A stretch of 64,000 nucleotides of DNA from Paraburkholderia domus. GTDB lineage: Bacteria > Pseudomonadota > Gammaproteobacteria > Burkholderiales > Burkholderiaceae. Below, piece after piece: positions 44,458-53,775 of the stretch; the first letter of the stretch is position 1; each line of letters begins with the position of its first letter. The stretch covers positions 930,001 through 994,000 of the forward strand of contig NZ_CAJNAT010000001.1 in assembly GCF_905220705.1 (NCBI RefSeq). The letters run 5' to 3'. Below the pieces are notes generated by a model, which was not told where the DNA came from, did no database searches, and was given only the letters and a program-made list of their open reading frames with translations. Both the position numbers and the translations under genes were made by a program.

Positions 44458-44826
44458 ATGCGCAAGACTCTCTTATGCATCTCCACACTGACCCTCCTTG
44501 CACTGCAACAGACCGCTTTTGCCGAAGCCCCGAAGATCGTCGACGGCCGCTTCGTCACGGCGGACGGTATGACGCTCTACACCTTCGACAAAGACACCAA
44601 GCCCGGCGTGAGCGCCTGCACCGGCGGCTGCATGAACAACTGGCCGGCGGCCACGGCGAGCGCGTCCGACAAACCGTCAGGCGACTGGACGGTCATCCCT
44701 TCCGCCGACGGCAAACAGCAATGGGCGTACAAAGGCCATCCGCTGTATCGCTATGCGGCCGACAAGCAGGCAGGAGACATGAAGGGAGAGGGCTTCAAGG
44801 ACATGTGGCACACGGCAAAGCCTTAA
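44458..44826 (+). CDS. Secreted repeat protein (COG4315/Lipoprotein_15 type)
   Basis: A 122-residue exported protein with a signal peptide of about 22 residues (ending AFA). Two copies of the short motif of this family follow: DGMTLYTFDKDTKPGVSACT and YKGHPLYRYAADKQAGDMKG. CTGGCMNNWPA between them holds the conserved Cys pair. The physiological role of the family is unknown; periplasmic location is likely. ATG 44458 is set by AGGAG upstream, and longer in-frame extensions contain a terminator and are rejected. Confidence 0.85.
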   Translation: MRKTLLCISTLTLLALQQTAFAEAPKIVDGRFVTADGMTLYTFDKDTKPGVSACTGGCMNNWPAATASASDKPSGDWTVIPSADGKQQWAYKGHPLYRYAADKQAGDMKGEGFKDMWHTAKP

Positions 44827-44903
44827 CCGATAGCCGCTGAACGACGGGGCCCGAGCCAAGAGGCTTGATCAAACGCACCAGCGCGCAACAACGCACACCA
44901 ACG

Positions 44904-44928
44904 AAAAACGCCGGCTGCATGCCGGCGT
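44904..44928 (-). terminator. Terminator of the 44989-45255 gene
   Basis: The 8-bp stem acgccggc/gccggcgt (44908-44915 with 44921-44928) is followed by a T run on the minus strand. Confidence 0.75.
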
Positions 44929-44988
44929 CTCAAACAAACACAAAAAGCGGAACGTAAAAGCAAAACCCGAAAGCGCTGACTCGCGCCC

Positions 44989-45255
44989 TTATTCGTCTTT
45001 AGGACACTGCAAATTACACCCGTTCGGATCACCGTTGTCACCGCGCTTGCGCATGGCTGACTTTTTGTTGGACTGGTATTTGTCCGAAGGCGCCGACGCC
45101 GCAAATGGCATCTGCGGATGTTCGGCAAGACGAAACTGATCTTGCAATATACCGCCCGGCACACCCGGCGAGTTCTGCGCGAAGGCAGCCGAAGCGGTGA
45201 CGAGAAGTACACCGGCCGTCGCTGCGGCAGCACATGCGTGAAGAAGAGCTTTCAT
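44989..45255 (-). CDS. Small secreted protein of unknown function
   Basis: An 88-residue protein with a clear signal peptide (MKALLHACAAAATAGVLLVT, cleaved after AFA). The mature part of about 58 residues is basic and has two Cys near the end (GCNLQCPKDE). No family is recognised. The start at 45255 is used; an ATG six codons upstream would lengthen the signal peptide. Confidence 0.6.
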   Translation of the reverse strand: MKALLHACAAAATAGVLLVTASAAFAQNSPGVPGGILQDQFRLAEHPQMPFAASAPSDKYQSNKKSAMRKRGDNGDPNGCNLQCPKDE

Positions 45256-45364
45256 ATCGATTCGGCGCGGCACAGCGCGCGGTTAAGGCGTAAGCGGAAG
45301 GTTAGAGATTATCCCAAACAAACGCCCTATGCAGCGGCGACGGCGCCAATTTGTTTACAGTCGC

Positions 45365-46444
45365 TTACATCGCAGCTGGGCCAAGCCCCACATCGAGATC
45401 GAGCAGATTGCCGCAGTCGCGCGGATCGTAACCTTCGAGTTGTTCGACGCCGTGCCGAAACGCGGCGCCGCGCAGCAGGCCGATCACCGTTGCAAGCGGC
45501 ATGCGCTCCAGCCGGGCGCGGTCGCAGGCGAAGTAATAGTCTTCGTCGACAATCGGAATGAAGTCGAGCCCAAAGTGATGCGCCGCCGGCTCGACGCCGA
45601 AACCCACATCCGCCATGCCGCTCGCCACGAACGCCGCAATCGCCGAATGCGTGAGTTCCGTCGACGCATAACCATTGACCCGGTCCGGATCGACCCCGAC
45701 TTTTCGTAGTGCGAGATCGAGCACCATGCGCGTGCCGGAACCGGGCTGGCGATTGACGAAGCGAATGTCATCGCGCGCGAGATCGCTCAGACCACCGATT
45801 CCCTTGGGATTGCCCTTGCCGAGAAAGAGGCCCTGCTTGCGTTTGGTCAGATGCACGAGCACGTGACGCTGTGGATCGAGCCAGCGCCGATACGTATCAG
45901 CGCATACCGCGCGGAACTCGCCTAGCGGCAAGTGGAAACCGGCCAGATCACATTCGCCGCGGGCGAGCGCGCTCACCGCGTCCGCGCTGTCGCGGTATTT
46001 GATATCGACCGGCAGATCGTTCGCGACCAGCGCCGTCACCAGCGCCGCCACGGCGTACCCGTGCGACGCGTGGATCCGCACGTCATCGGCAGGTGGCGCG
46101 AGCCAGCGGTTCAGGTCGCTGGCGACTTCGCTTGCGAGCGCCTGCATGTTGCCGTCGAGCCGCTCGCCGCACAGACGCTGCGCGCGCAACACGGCCTGCC
46201 CGAGTTCGGACAGCACCGAGCCGCGCCCACGCTCCTTCGCGATCAGCGGACCACCCAACCGCTCCTCGATGCTGCGCAACAAACCCCACGCGTGACGGTA
46301 GGACAAACCCTTAAGCGTCGCCGCCTGCGCGATGCTGCCGGATTCGTCCACCAGCGCGAGCAGCGGCACCACGTCCGACAGGCTGGCCTCACGGCCGTCC
46401 GGGCCCTTCACAACCAGCTGCGCCTGACACTCGATCCTGATCAT
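45365..46444 (-). CDS. ModE-like HTH regulator with periplasmic-binding-type sensor domain
   Basis: A 359-residue transcription factor. The N-terminal LysR/ModE-type winged helix spans about residues 20-95 (SGSIAQAATLKGLSYRHAWG, LLRSIEERLGGPLI). The C-terminal region of about 230 residues is a PBP-like domain (DVRIHASHGYAVAALV; VNRQPGSGTRMVLDLAL) of the kind that senses molybdate or a related small molecule. It is transcribed divergently from fdsGBAD, whose product needs molybdenum or tungsten cofactor, so it probably controls formate dehydrogenase in response to metal or formate. The ligand is inferred. Confidence 0.8.
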   Translation of the reverse strand: MIRIECQAQLVVKGPDGREASLSDVVPLLALVDESGSIAQAATLKGLSYRHAWGLLRSIEERLGGPLIAKERGRGSVLSELGQAVLRAQRLCGERLDGNMQALASEVASDLNRWLAPPADDVRIHASHGYAVAALVTALVANDLPVDIKYRDSADAVSALARGECDLAGFHLPLGEFRAVCADTYRRWLDPQRHVLVHLTKRKQGLFLGKGNPKGIGGLSDLARDDIRFVNRQPGSGTRMVLDLALRKVGVDPDRVNGYASTELTHSAIAAFVASGMADVGFGVEPAAHHFGLDFIPIVDEDYYFACDRARLERMPLATVIGLLRGAAFRHGVEQLEGYDPRDCGNLLDLDVGLGPAAM

Positions 46445-46520
46445 ATATGCTTTGGTCTTTCCTATTGCGCGAGGCGTATCACCCGCCTATTGTTCAGCTA
46501 TCCCATATCGAATATACGAA

Positions 46521-46540
46521 GCATAAGTGCACGCTTTATG
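46521..46540. promoter_or_regulatory. Candidate operator between the regulator and fdsG
   Basis: The 20-bp element gcataagtgcacgctttatg is an imperfect palindrome around gtgcac, located in the 134-bp divergent region. A related half-site (aagtgcatat) follows at 46547-46556. Binding by the divergent regulator is a guess. Confidence 0.4.
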
Positions 46541-46578
46541 AATAACAAGTGCATATATGACTTTGGAGGAGCCCCCAC

Positions 46579-47064
46579 TTGGACGATTCCATCGCCGTCG
46601 CGCCGGAGCAACTCGTGCAGCGTCACGCGCAGCCGGGCATGTCGCTGCTAGCGGTACTGCACGCCATTCAGGACGAACTCGGCTACGTGCCGCCCGACGC
46701 GGTCGCGCCTCTCGCGCGTGCCATGAACCTGTCGCGCGCGGAAGTGCACGGCGTGATCACCTACTACCACCACTTCCGCACGCAGCCTGCGGCGCCCGTC
46801 ACGGTGCAACTGTGCCGCGCCGAGGCATGCCGCAGCATGGGCACCGAGGCGCTCGCGCAGCATATCGAGGCGCACACCGGCTGCCGTTTTGACGCGGAGC
46901 ATCGGCATGGCGCGACGGTCGAACTGGAATCGGTCTACTGCCTCGGCCAATGCGCGCTGTCGCCGGCACTGACGCTCAACGGCACGTTGCATGCGAAAGT
47001 CACGCCGCAAAAATTCGACGCGCTCTTCGCCGCCGCCAGCAAATGCGTGGAGGCAACGGCATGA
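46579..47064 (+). CDS. fdsG: NAD-dependent formate dehydrogenase gamma subunit
   Basis: A 161-residue thioredoxin-fold [2Fe-2S] subunit (NuoE-like) of the soluble molybdenum formate dehydrogenase. The cluster cysteines are in VQLCRAEACRSMG and VYCLGQCALSP. The start is a TTG with GGAGGAG 8 nt upstream, and no ATG lies near. The gene ends in an ATGA overlap with fdsB. Together the subunits oxidise formate to CO2 and reduce NAD+. Confidence 0.92.
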   Translation: MDDSIAVAPEQLVQRHAQPGMSLLAVLHAIQDELGYVPPDAVAPLARAMNLSRAEVHGVITYYHHFRTQPAAPVTVQLCRAEACRSMGTEALAQHIEAHTGCRFDAEHRHGATVELESVYCLGQCALSPALTLNGTLHAKVTPQKFDALFAAASKCVEATA

Positions 47065-48632
47065 CGCGAATTTACGTTCCCTGCGATTCGTCAGCGCTTG
47101 CGCTCGGCGCCGACGCACTGGCTCAAGCGATCGAATCCGAAGCAGCACGCCGTGGCGTTGAAATCGAACTGGTTCGCAACGGTTCGCGCGGTTTGCTATG
47201 GCTCGAGCCGCTCGTCGAAGTGGCGACGGCTGAAGGCCGCGTCGGTTATTCGAACGTCGAAGAGAGCGACGTCGCCGCGCTATTCGACGCCGGCTTTATC
47301 GAGGGCGGCGAGCACGCCCGCCGCGTCGGCGTGGTCGATGACATACCGTATCTGAAGAAGCAACAGCGCCTGACTTTTGCGCGCATCGGCATCACCGATC
47401 CGCTTTCCATCGACGACTACGTCGCCCACGGCGGCCTCGAAGGTCTCAAGCAAGCCCTGCAAACCGACGGCGACGCCGCCTGCGAAGCGCTGGTCGAATC
47501 CGGCCTGCGCGGCCGAGGCGGCGCAGCCTTCCCTGCCGGCATCAAATGGCGCACGGTGCGCGGCGCGAAAGCGGCGCAGAAATACATCGTCTGCAATGCG
47601 GACGAAGGCGACTCCGGCACCTTCTCCGACCGCCTGGTGATGGAAAGCGACCCGTACGTACTGATTGAAGGGATGATCATTGCGGGCGTCGTGACGGGCG
47701 CGACGGTCGGCTACATCTACGTCCGCAGCGAATATCCGCACTCGATCGCGACGCTCGAAGCCGCGATCGCGAAAGCACGCGCCGCCGGCTGGCTCGGCGA
47801 CAGCGTGCTCGGCTCGACGGCGCATCGCTTCGAACTGTTCGTGGCGAAAGGCGCAGGCGCTTATGTCTGCGGCGAAGAAACCGCGCTGCTCGAATCGCTC
47901 GAAGGCAAACGCGGCATCGTGCGCGCGAAGCCACCGGTGCCGGCGCTGGTCGGCCTCTACGGCCAGCCGACGGTGATCAACAACGTCATCACACTCGCGA
48001 CGGTGCCGATCATCTTCGCGCGCGGCGCTGCTTTCTATAAAGACTTCGGCATGGGCCGTTCGCGCGGCACGCTGCCCTTCCAGCTCGCCGGCAATGTGAA
48101 ACAAGGCGGCCTGGTCGAACTGGCGTTCGGCGTCACACTGCGCGAACTGCTCTTCGACTACGGCGGTGGCACGGCCAGCGGACGTCCGGCGCGCGCCGTG
48201 CAGGTCGGCGGCCCGCTCGGCACGTATCTGCCGGAAAGCCAGTGGGACATCCCCATGGACTACGAAGCGTATGCAGCCGTCGGCGCGGTGGTCGGCCACG
48301 GCGGCATCGTCGTGCATGACGACACCTCGAATCTCGCCGAACTCGCGCAGTACGCGATGCACTTCTGCGCGCTCGAATCGTGTGGCAAATGCACGCCGTG
48401 CCGGATCGGCTCGACGCGCGGCGTCGAAGTGATCGGACGGATTCGCAACGGCGATACGTCCACGCGGCAGGTGCAGTTGCTACGCGATCTGTGCGACACG
48501 ATGGTGTCCGGTTCGCTCTGCGCGATGGGCGGCATGACGCCGTTCCCGGTGCTGTCCGCGCTCGACCATTTTCCCGAAGACTTCGGTCTCGATAACGTGC
48601 ACGACCACGCGCCCAAAGCGGCTGCGGCCTGA
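47061..48632 (+). CDS. fdsB: NAD-dependent formate dehydrogenase beta subunit
   Basis: A 523-residue NuoF-like subunit that carries FMN, one [4Fe-4S] cluster and the NAD site. The N-terminal 100 residues are a thioredoxin-like domain fused to the NuoF core. The nucleotide motif GLRGRGGAAFPAGIKW is near residue 150, NADEGDSGTFSDR follows, and the cluster ligands are in ESCGKCTPCRIGSTRG near residue 445. The frame is set by the ATG at 47061 overlapping fdsG. Confidence 0.94.
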   Translation: MTRIYVPCDSSALALGADALAQAIESEAARRGVEIELVRNGSRGLLWLEPLVEVATAEGRVGYSNVEESDVAALFDAGFIEGGEHARRVGVVDDIPYLKKQQRLTFARIGITDPLSIDDYVAHGGLEGLKQALQTDGDAACEALVESGLRGRGGAAFPAGIKWRTVRGAKAAQKYIVCNADEGDSGTFSDRLVMESDPYVLIEGMIIAGVVTGATVGYIYVRSEYPHSIATLEAAIAKARAAGWLGDSVLGSTAHRFELFVAKGAGAYVCGEETALLESLEGKRGIVRAKPPVPALVGLYGQPTVINNVITLATVPIIFARGAAFYKDFGMGRSRGTLPFQLAGNVKQGGLVELAFGVTLRELLFDYGGGTASGRPARAVQVGGPLGTYLPESQWDIPMDYEAYAAVGAVVGHGGIVVHDDTSNLAELAQYAMHFCALESCGKCTPCRIGSTRGVEVIGRIRNGDTSTRQVQLLRDLCDTMVSGSLCAMGGMTPFPVLSALDHFPEDFGLDNVHDHAPKAAAA

Positions 48633-48646
48633 CCCAGGAGCCTCAC

Positions 48647-51637
48647 ATGTCCGATGTGCTCAACTCCCCTTCCGGCGCCCCGAAGGAAGTCCCCATGGGG
48701 GGCGGCTGCGGCTCCGGAAATTGCGCGTGCAAATCGCAGGCACAAACGCAGGCACAAACGCAACGATCTGCGCCCCGTTCGTTTTTCGACGACACCGACT
48801 ACGGCACACCAGCGCGTCATGCCGACGTCGACGTCACACTGGAAATCGATGGCCAGGCGGTGACGGTTCCGGCGGGCACGTCGGTGATGCGCGCTGCCGT
48901 CGAAGCCGGCGTCAACGTGCCGAAGCTCTGTGCGACTGATTCGCTTGAGCCGTTCGGCTCATGTCGTTTGTGTCTGGTCGAGATCGAAGGCAAGCGCGGC
49001 TACCCCGCGTCGTGCACGACACCCGTCGAAGCCGGCATGAAAGTCCGCACGCAAACCGATCGTCTGCAATCGCTGCGCCGTAACGTGATGGAACTGTACA
49101 TTTCCGATCACCCGCTCGACTGCCTGACCTGCCCCGCTAACGGCGACTGCGAATTGCAGGACATGGCAGGCGTCACCGGCTTGCGCGAAGTGCGCTACGG
49201 ATTCGACGGTGCGAACCACTTGAAAGACAAGAAGGACGAATCGAATCCGTACTTCACCTACGACCCCTCGAAGTGCATCGTCTGCAATCGCTGTGTGCGC
49301 GCGTGCGAGGAAACGCAAGGCACGTTTGCGCTGACGATCGCCGGACGCGGTTTCGAATCGCGTGTCGCGGCAAGCGAAAACCAGCCGTTCATGGAATCGG
49401 AATGCGTGTCGTGCGGTGCGTGCGTCGCCGCATGCCCGACTGCGACCTTGCAGGAAAAGACCGTCATCATGCTCGGCCAGGCCGAGCATTCGGTCGTCAC
49501 GACGTGTGCATATTGCGGCGTCGGCTGCTCGTTCAAGGCCGAGATGAAGGGCAACCAGGTCACACGGATGGTGCCGCACAAGAACGGCCAGGCCAACGAA
49601 GGCCACGCGTGCGTGAAGGGCCGCTTTGCATGGGGCTACGCGACGCACAAGGACCGCATCACCAAGCCGATGATCCGCGCGAAGATCACCGATCCGTGGC
49701 GCGAAGTCAGCTGGGAAGAAGCGCTCACTTACGCGGCGTCGGAGTTCCGCCGCATTCAGGCGAAGCATGGCCGCGATTCGATCGGCGGAATTACATCTTC
49801 TCGCTGCACGAACGAAGAAACGTATCTCGTACAGAAGCTCGTGCGCGCTGCCTTCGGCAACAATAACGTCGACACCTGCGCGCGCGTCTGCCACTCGCCC
49901 ACCGGCTATGGCCTGAAGGCAACGCTGGGCGAATCGGCTGGCACGCAAACCTTCGCATCGGTGGATAAAGCCGACGTCATCGTGGTGATCGGCGCGAATC
50001 CGACCGACGGCCACCCGGTGTTCGGCTCGCGCCTGAAGCGCCGTGTGCGCGAAGGCGCGAAGCTGATCGTGGTGGACCCGCGCCGCATCGATATCGTCGA
50101 CACGCCGCACGTGAAGGCCTCGCATCATTTGCAATTGCGCCCCGGCACCAACGTCGCGGTGGTCAATGCGCTCGCGCATGTGATCGTGACCGAAGGGCTG
50201 CTGAACGAAGCGTTCATCGCCGAGCGCTGCGAAACGCGCGCGTTCGAGCAATGGCGTGCGTTCGTCGCCCTGCCAGAGAACGCGCCGGAAGCGACGGAGG
50301 AACTCACCGGCGTGCCCGCCGCATCCATTCGCGAAGCTGCCCGCATCTACGCCACCGGCGGCAATGCCGCGATCTACTACGGCCTCGGCGTCACCGAACA
50401 CGCGCAAGGCTCGACGATGGTGATGGGCATCGCGAATCTGGCGATGGCGACCGGCAACATCGGCCGCGAAGGTGTCGGCGTGAATCCGCTGCGCGGTCAG
50501 AACAACGTACAGGGTTCGTGCGACATGGGCTCGTTCCCGCACGAACTGCCGGGCTATCGTCATATCAGCGATTCGATCACGCGCGCGTTGTTCGAAGAAG
50601 CCTGGAACGTCACACTGCAGCCGGAACCGGGCCTGCGCATTCCGAACATGTTCGACGCCGCCGTGCACGGCACCTTCAAGGGCCTGTACTGCCAGGGCGA
50701 AGACATCGTGCAGTCCGATCCGAACACGCACCATGTGTCGGCAGCGCTGTCATCGATGGAATGTATCGTCGTGCAGGACATTTTCCTCAACGAGACCGCA
50801 AAGTACGCGCATGTGCTGTTGCCAGGCTCAACGTTCCTCGAAAAGGACGGCACCTTCACCAACGCGGAGCGCCGCATCTCACGTGTGCGCAAGGTGATGC
50901 CGCCAGTGCCGGGTTACGCCGACTGGGAAGTGACGGTGATGCTCGCGCGCGCGCTCGGGTATGAAATGGACTACGCGCACCCGTCGCAGATCATGGACGA
51001 GATCGCGCGTCTCACGCCAACTTTCCATGGCGTGTCGTACAGGAAGCTCGACGAACTCGGCAGCATCCAGTGGCCTTGCAACGAGGATGCGCCCGACGGT
51101 ACGCCGACCATGCACATCGACACGTTCGTGCGCGGCAAGGGCAAGTTCGTGATTACGAAGTTCATCGCCACGCCTGAGAAGGTCACGCGCAAATTCCCGC
51201 TGCTGCTGACCACGGGCCGCATCCTGTCGCAGTACAACGTCGGTGCGCAAACACGCCGCACCGAGAATTCGCGCTGGCATGATGAAGACCGGCTGGAACT
51301 GCATCCGTACGATGCAGAAGAGCGCGGCATCAAGACCGACGACTGGGTCGGCATCGAATCGCGCGCGGGGCAAACGGTGTTGCGCGCGAAAGTGACCGAG
51401 CGCATGCAGCCGGGGGTCGTCTACACGACGTTCCACTTCCCGGAATCGGGCGCGAACGTGATCACCACCGATAGTTCGGACTGGGCCACCAACTGTCCCG
51501 AGTACAAGGTGACCGCGGTGCAGGTGATGCCAGTCGAACAGCCGTCGCAATGGCAACAGGACTATTCGCGCTTCAACACGGAGCAGCTCGATCTGCTGAA
51601 GCAGCGCGAGTTGGCCAACGCAACATCGGGTAAGTGA
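48647..51637 (+). CDS. fdsA: NAD-dependent formate dehydrogenase alpha subunit
   Basis: A 996-residue catalytic subunit of the molybdopterin oxidoreductase family. The N-terminal NuoG-like part has the [2Fe-2S] domain (GSCRLCLVEIEGKRGYPASC), the His/Cys cluster (HPLDCLTCPANGDC) and two [4Fe-4S] motifs (CIVCNRCVRACEE; CVSCGACVAACPT). The catalytic core has a further cluster (CAYCGVGCSFKAEM) and the metal-binding Cys in CARVCHSPTG. The C-terminal domain binds the bis-MGD cofactor. The Shine-Dalgarno is CAGGAG. An extra N-terminal stretch of about 50 residues is rich in Gly, Cys and Gln. Confidence 0.95.
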   Translation: MSDVLNSPSGAPKEVPMGGGCGSGNCACKSQAQTQAQTQRSAPRSFFDDTDYGTPARHADVDVTLEIDGQAVTVPAGTSVMRAAVEAGVNVPKLCATDSLEPFGSCRLCLVEIEGKRGYPASCTTPVEAGMKVRTQTDRLQSLRRNVMELYISDHPLDCLTCPANGDCELQDMAGVTGLREVRYGFDGANHLKDKKDESNPYFTYDPSKCIVCNRCVRACEETQGTFALTIAGRGFESRVAASENQPFMESECVSCGACVAACPTATLQEKTVIMLGQAEHSVVTTCAYCGVGCSFKAEMKGNQVTRMVPHKNGQANEGHACVKGRFAWGYATHKDRITKPMIRAKITDPWREVSWEEALTYAASEFRRIQAKHGRDSIGGITSSRCTNEETYLVQKLVRAAFGNNNVDTCARVCHSPTGYGLKATLGESAGTQTFASVDKADVIVVIGANPTDGHPVFGSRLKRRVREGAKLIVVDPRRIDIVDTPHVKASHHLQLRPGTNVAVVNALAHVIVTEGLLNEAFIAERCETRAFEQWRAFVALPENAPEATEELTGVPAASIREAARIYATGGNAAIYYGLGVTEHAQGSTMVMGIANLAMATGNIGREGVGVNPLRGQNNVQGSCDMGSFPHELPGYRHISDSITRALFEEAWNVTLQPEPGLRIPNMFDAAVHGTFKGLYCQGEDIVQSDPNTHHVSAALSSMECIVVQDIFLNETAKYAHVLLPGSTFLEKDGTFTNAERRISRVRKVMPPVPGYADWEVTVMLARALGYEMDYAHPSQIMDEIARLTPTFHGVSYRKLDELGSIQWPCNEDAPDGTPTMHIDTFVRGKGKFVITKFIATPEKVTRKFPLLLTTGRILSQYNVGAQTRRTENSRWHDEDRLELHPYDAEERGIKTDDWVGIESRAGQTVLRAKVTERMQPGVVYTTFHFPESGANVITTDSSDWATNCPEYKVTAVQVMPVEQPSQWQQDYSRFNTEQLDLLKQRELANATSGK

Positions 51638-51645
51638 GGCAAGCC

Positions 51646-51897
51646 ATGGACAATCAGAATCTGATCGACATGGCGAACCGGATCGGCGATTTTTTCGATT
51701 CGATGCCGGATCGCGAAGAAGCGCTCACCGGCATCGCCGATCATATCCGCCGCTTCTGGGAGCCGCGCATGCGGCGCGCTCTGCTGGCCGCGCTCGATGA
51801 GCCGGATGCGAGCGGCATCGAGATGTCGGGCATCGTCAGAGAAGCGCTCGTCAAGCATCGTGACGAACTGACGCCGGCCGCACTTTCTGCGGTATAG
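51646..51897 (+). CDS. fdsD: Formate dehydrogenase delta subunit
   Basis: An 83-residue protein of the FdsD family, needed for assembly or stability of the enzyme in related bacteria. It begins MDNQNLIDMANRIGDFFDSM and contains IADHIRRFWEPRMRRALLAA, typical of the family. It follows fdsA after 8 bp. The fdsC chaperone gene, which lies between fdsA and fdsD in several relatives, is not here and not elsewhere in the window. Confidence 0.9.
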   Translation: MDNQNLIDMANRIGDFFDSMPDREEALTGIADHIRRFWEPRMRRALLAALDEPDASGIEMSGIVREALVKHRDELTPAALSAV

Positions 51898-51982
51898 GCG
51901 GGCCGCCGTTCACCCGGCTCCTGACATACGCAAGGCGGCCCATGTCAGGGGTCGCCTCGCACGGTCACTTCGCAGACCCACC

Positions 51983-53707
51983 TCATAGCGCCGCCTGCTC
52001 CGGTATCACCCCTCCCACGGCGAACCACGCTTCGCAATGCCGCAGCAAGCCGTGCAGATCGGACCCGGTGCGTCCGCGCGCGCTGATGTAGCCGTCCGGC
52101 CGAACCAGATAAAACGACGGCCTTGTGCGTCCATATGATTCGGACAGCGACGGAGCGCCCTCGCCGCTCGTATCGGTCACGCGCCAGATGCGTACCGCGC
52201 CCGGCAACAATTTTTCGACTTCCGCAGCCAGTCGCTCCAATTCCGGGTCCGGCGACGGTGCGTGTTTGGCGGCCGGATCGAGCGGCGTTCCATCGACAGG
52301 CAGCGGCGGGACCAGCAGGAACAAGGAGAAAAACGCCGGATCGTGCAGATCGAAAATGCAACCGACGCCCGGCGCCCGGCCAAGCGGCCCGTCCACCACA
52401 TGCACCAACGCATCCGGCGCCCGCTCGCCGGCACGCGGGCCGCCGTCGAGCAGGCGTTCGAGCGTCAGCGGACTGCGCCGATACTGGACCGACAACTCGC
52501 TTATGGTCATGCGCGCCGCGTCGCGCAGCGGACCCAGTGCGGCCAGCACCGGCATCACACGCTCGCGTAGCAGCTTCAGCGGCCCATGATCGGCCTCGGC
52601 CATATGCGTGATGAAACCGGTTTGCCGCAGCACGTCGCGCTCGATCGGATGCCGTTCATGGTGGTACGTATCGAGCAGACGGTCAGGCGCGGCGCCTTTC
52701 AAAACGCGCGCGAGCTTCCAGCCGAGGTTGAATGCCTCCTGAATGCCCGTGTTCATCCCTTGCGCGCCGGCCGGGCTGTGCACGTGAGCCGCATCCCCCG
52801 CGAGGAAGATGCGACCGACGCGCAACCTCTCCACCATCCTGCTATTCAGATGGAAATACGACGACCACGCGAGCTCCGACACGTCGACTCGTTCCCGCAC
52901 GCGCCGGGCGATCAACGCATTGCATTCCGAAAGCGACGGCGGCGAGACCCGGTTGAGCGGCGGTTCGCCGAGCCCCCCCGGTGTGGCCGGCTCCGGGACT
53001 GTAGTCGGTTCGAGCGGATGATCCGCAATCAGACGGTGACGGCCATGACCCATCGGAAACAGCGCGACAAGACCCTCACCTGACGCGAAGATATGGAACT
53101 CGTCTTCAGGCCAATCGGTTTCGGCATGCACATCCGCAAGCAGGAACGTCTGCTCGAAGGTCTTGCCCGCGAAGCTCAGCCCAAGCCGGTGACGGATCGT
53201 GCTATGCGCACCGTCAGCCGCGATCACGTACGACGGGCGCAGGGTCTCGGTATGGCCGTCCGCGCGACGCAACGTCACCTGAATGCTGGCGGAACCCTGC
53301 GCGAACATCATCAGCTCGACGCCGCGTTCGACCGTCACGCCGAGCGTCGCCAGATGCTCCGTCAGCAAACGTTCGGTCACGGATTGATCGAGAAACAGCA
53401 GATACGGATAGCGCGTGTGCAGCGGATCGAAGTCGAGGCGCGCGAGACGCATGCCATTGGAAAAAAGATTGGCGATGCGCGCGCGATGACCGAGTTCGAG
53501 AAACGGCTCGATCAGCCGGTGCTGCTCGAACAGTTCGAGCGTGCGCGCCTGAATACCAATAGCCCGCGAATACGGGTTCGGTTGCAGCGCTTTGTCGATC
53601 AGGCGCACGGGGATGTGGGCACGCGCCAGACTCATCGCCGCGGCGAGCCCGGTCGGCCCCGCCCCGACGATCAGCACCGGCGACGCATCGTGTGCGGCAG
53701 CGTCCAT
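51983..53707 (-). CDS. FAD-dependent aromatic-type monooxygenase
   Basis: A 574-residue group A flavoprotein hydroxylase related to phenol or MHP hydroxylases. The FAD-binding GxGxxG motif is LIVGAGPTGLAAAMSLARA at residues 13-31. The DG motif is VIAADGAHSTIRHRLGL near residue 165, and the GD motif is RIFLAGDAAHVHSPAGAQGM near residue 295. A C-terminal thioredoxin-like domain of about 170 residues is also typical. ATG 53707 is favoured by a CGGAG upstream; a TTG seven codons earlier is less likely. The substrate is unknown and no catabolic neighbours are present. Confidence 0.85.
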   Translation of the reverse strand: MDAAAHDASPVLIVGAGPTGLAAAMSLARAHIPVRLIDKALQPNPYSRAIGIQARTLELFEQHRLIEPFLELGHRARIANLFSNGMRLARLDFDPLHTRYPYLLFLDQSVTERLLTEHLATLGVTVERGVELMMFAQGSASIQVTLRRADGHTETLRPSYVIAADGAHSTIRHRLGLSFAGKTFEQTFLLADVHAETDWPEDEFHIFASGEGLVALFPMGHGRHRLIADHPLEPTTVPEPATPGGLGEPPLNRVSPPSLSECNALIARRVRERVDVSELAWSSYFHLNSRMVERLRVGRIFLAGDAAHVHSPAGAQGMNTGIQEAFNLGWKLARVLKGAAPDRLLDTYHHERHPIERDVLRQTGFITHMAEADHGPLKLLRERVMPVLAALGPLRDAARMTISELSVQYRRSPLTLERLLDGGPRAGERAPDALVHVVDGPLGRAPGVGCIFDLHDPAFFSLFLLVPPLPVDGTPLDPAAKHAPSPDPELERLAAEVEKLLPGAVRIWRVTDTSGEGAPSLSESYGRTRPSFYLVRPDGYISARGRTGSDLHGLLRHCEAWFAVGGVIPEQAAL

Positions 53708-53775
53708 GCGGGACTCCGGAGGCAACAAGTCGTTCTAGTGTACGCCGCCGATAGTCCGCTCAACGGTGCGCTGCA

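Noticed and set aside
48959..50734. 591-codon open frame on the minus strand
   Set aside because: It is antisense to fdsA, which has all cofactor motifs in the other frame.
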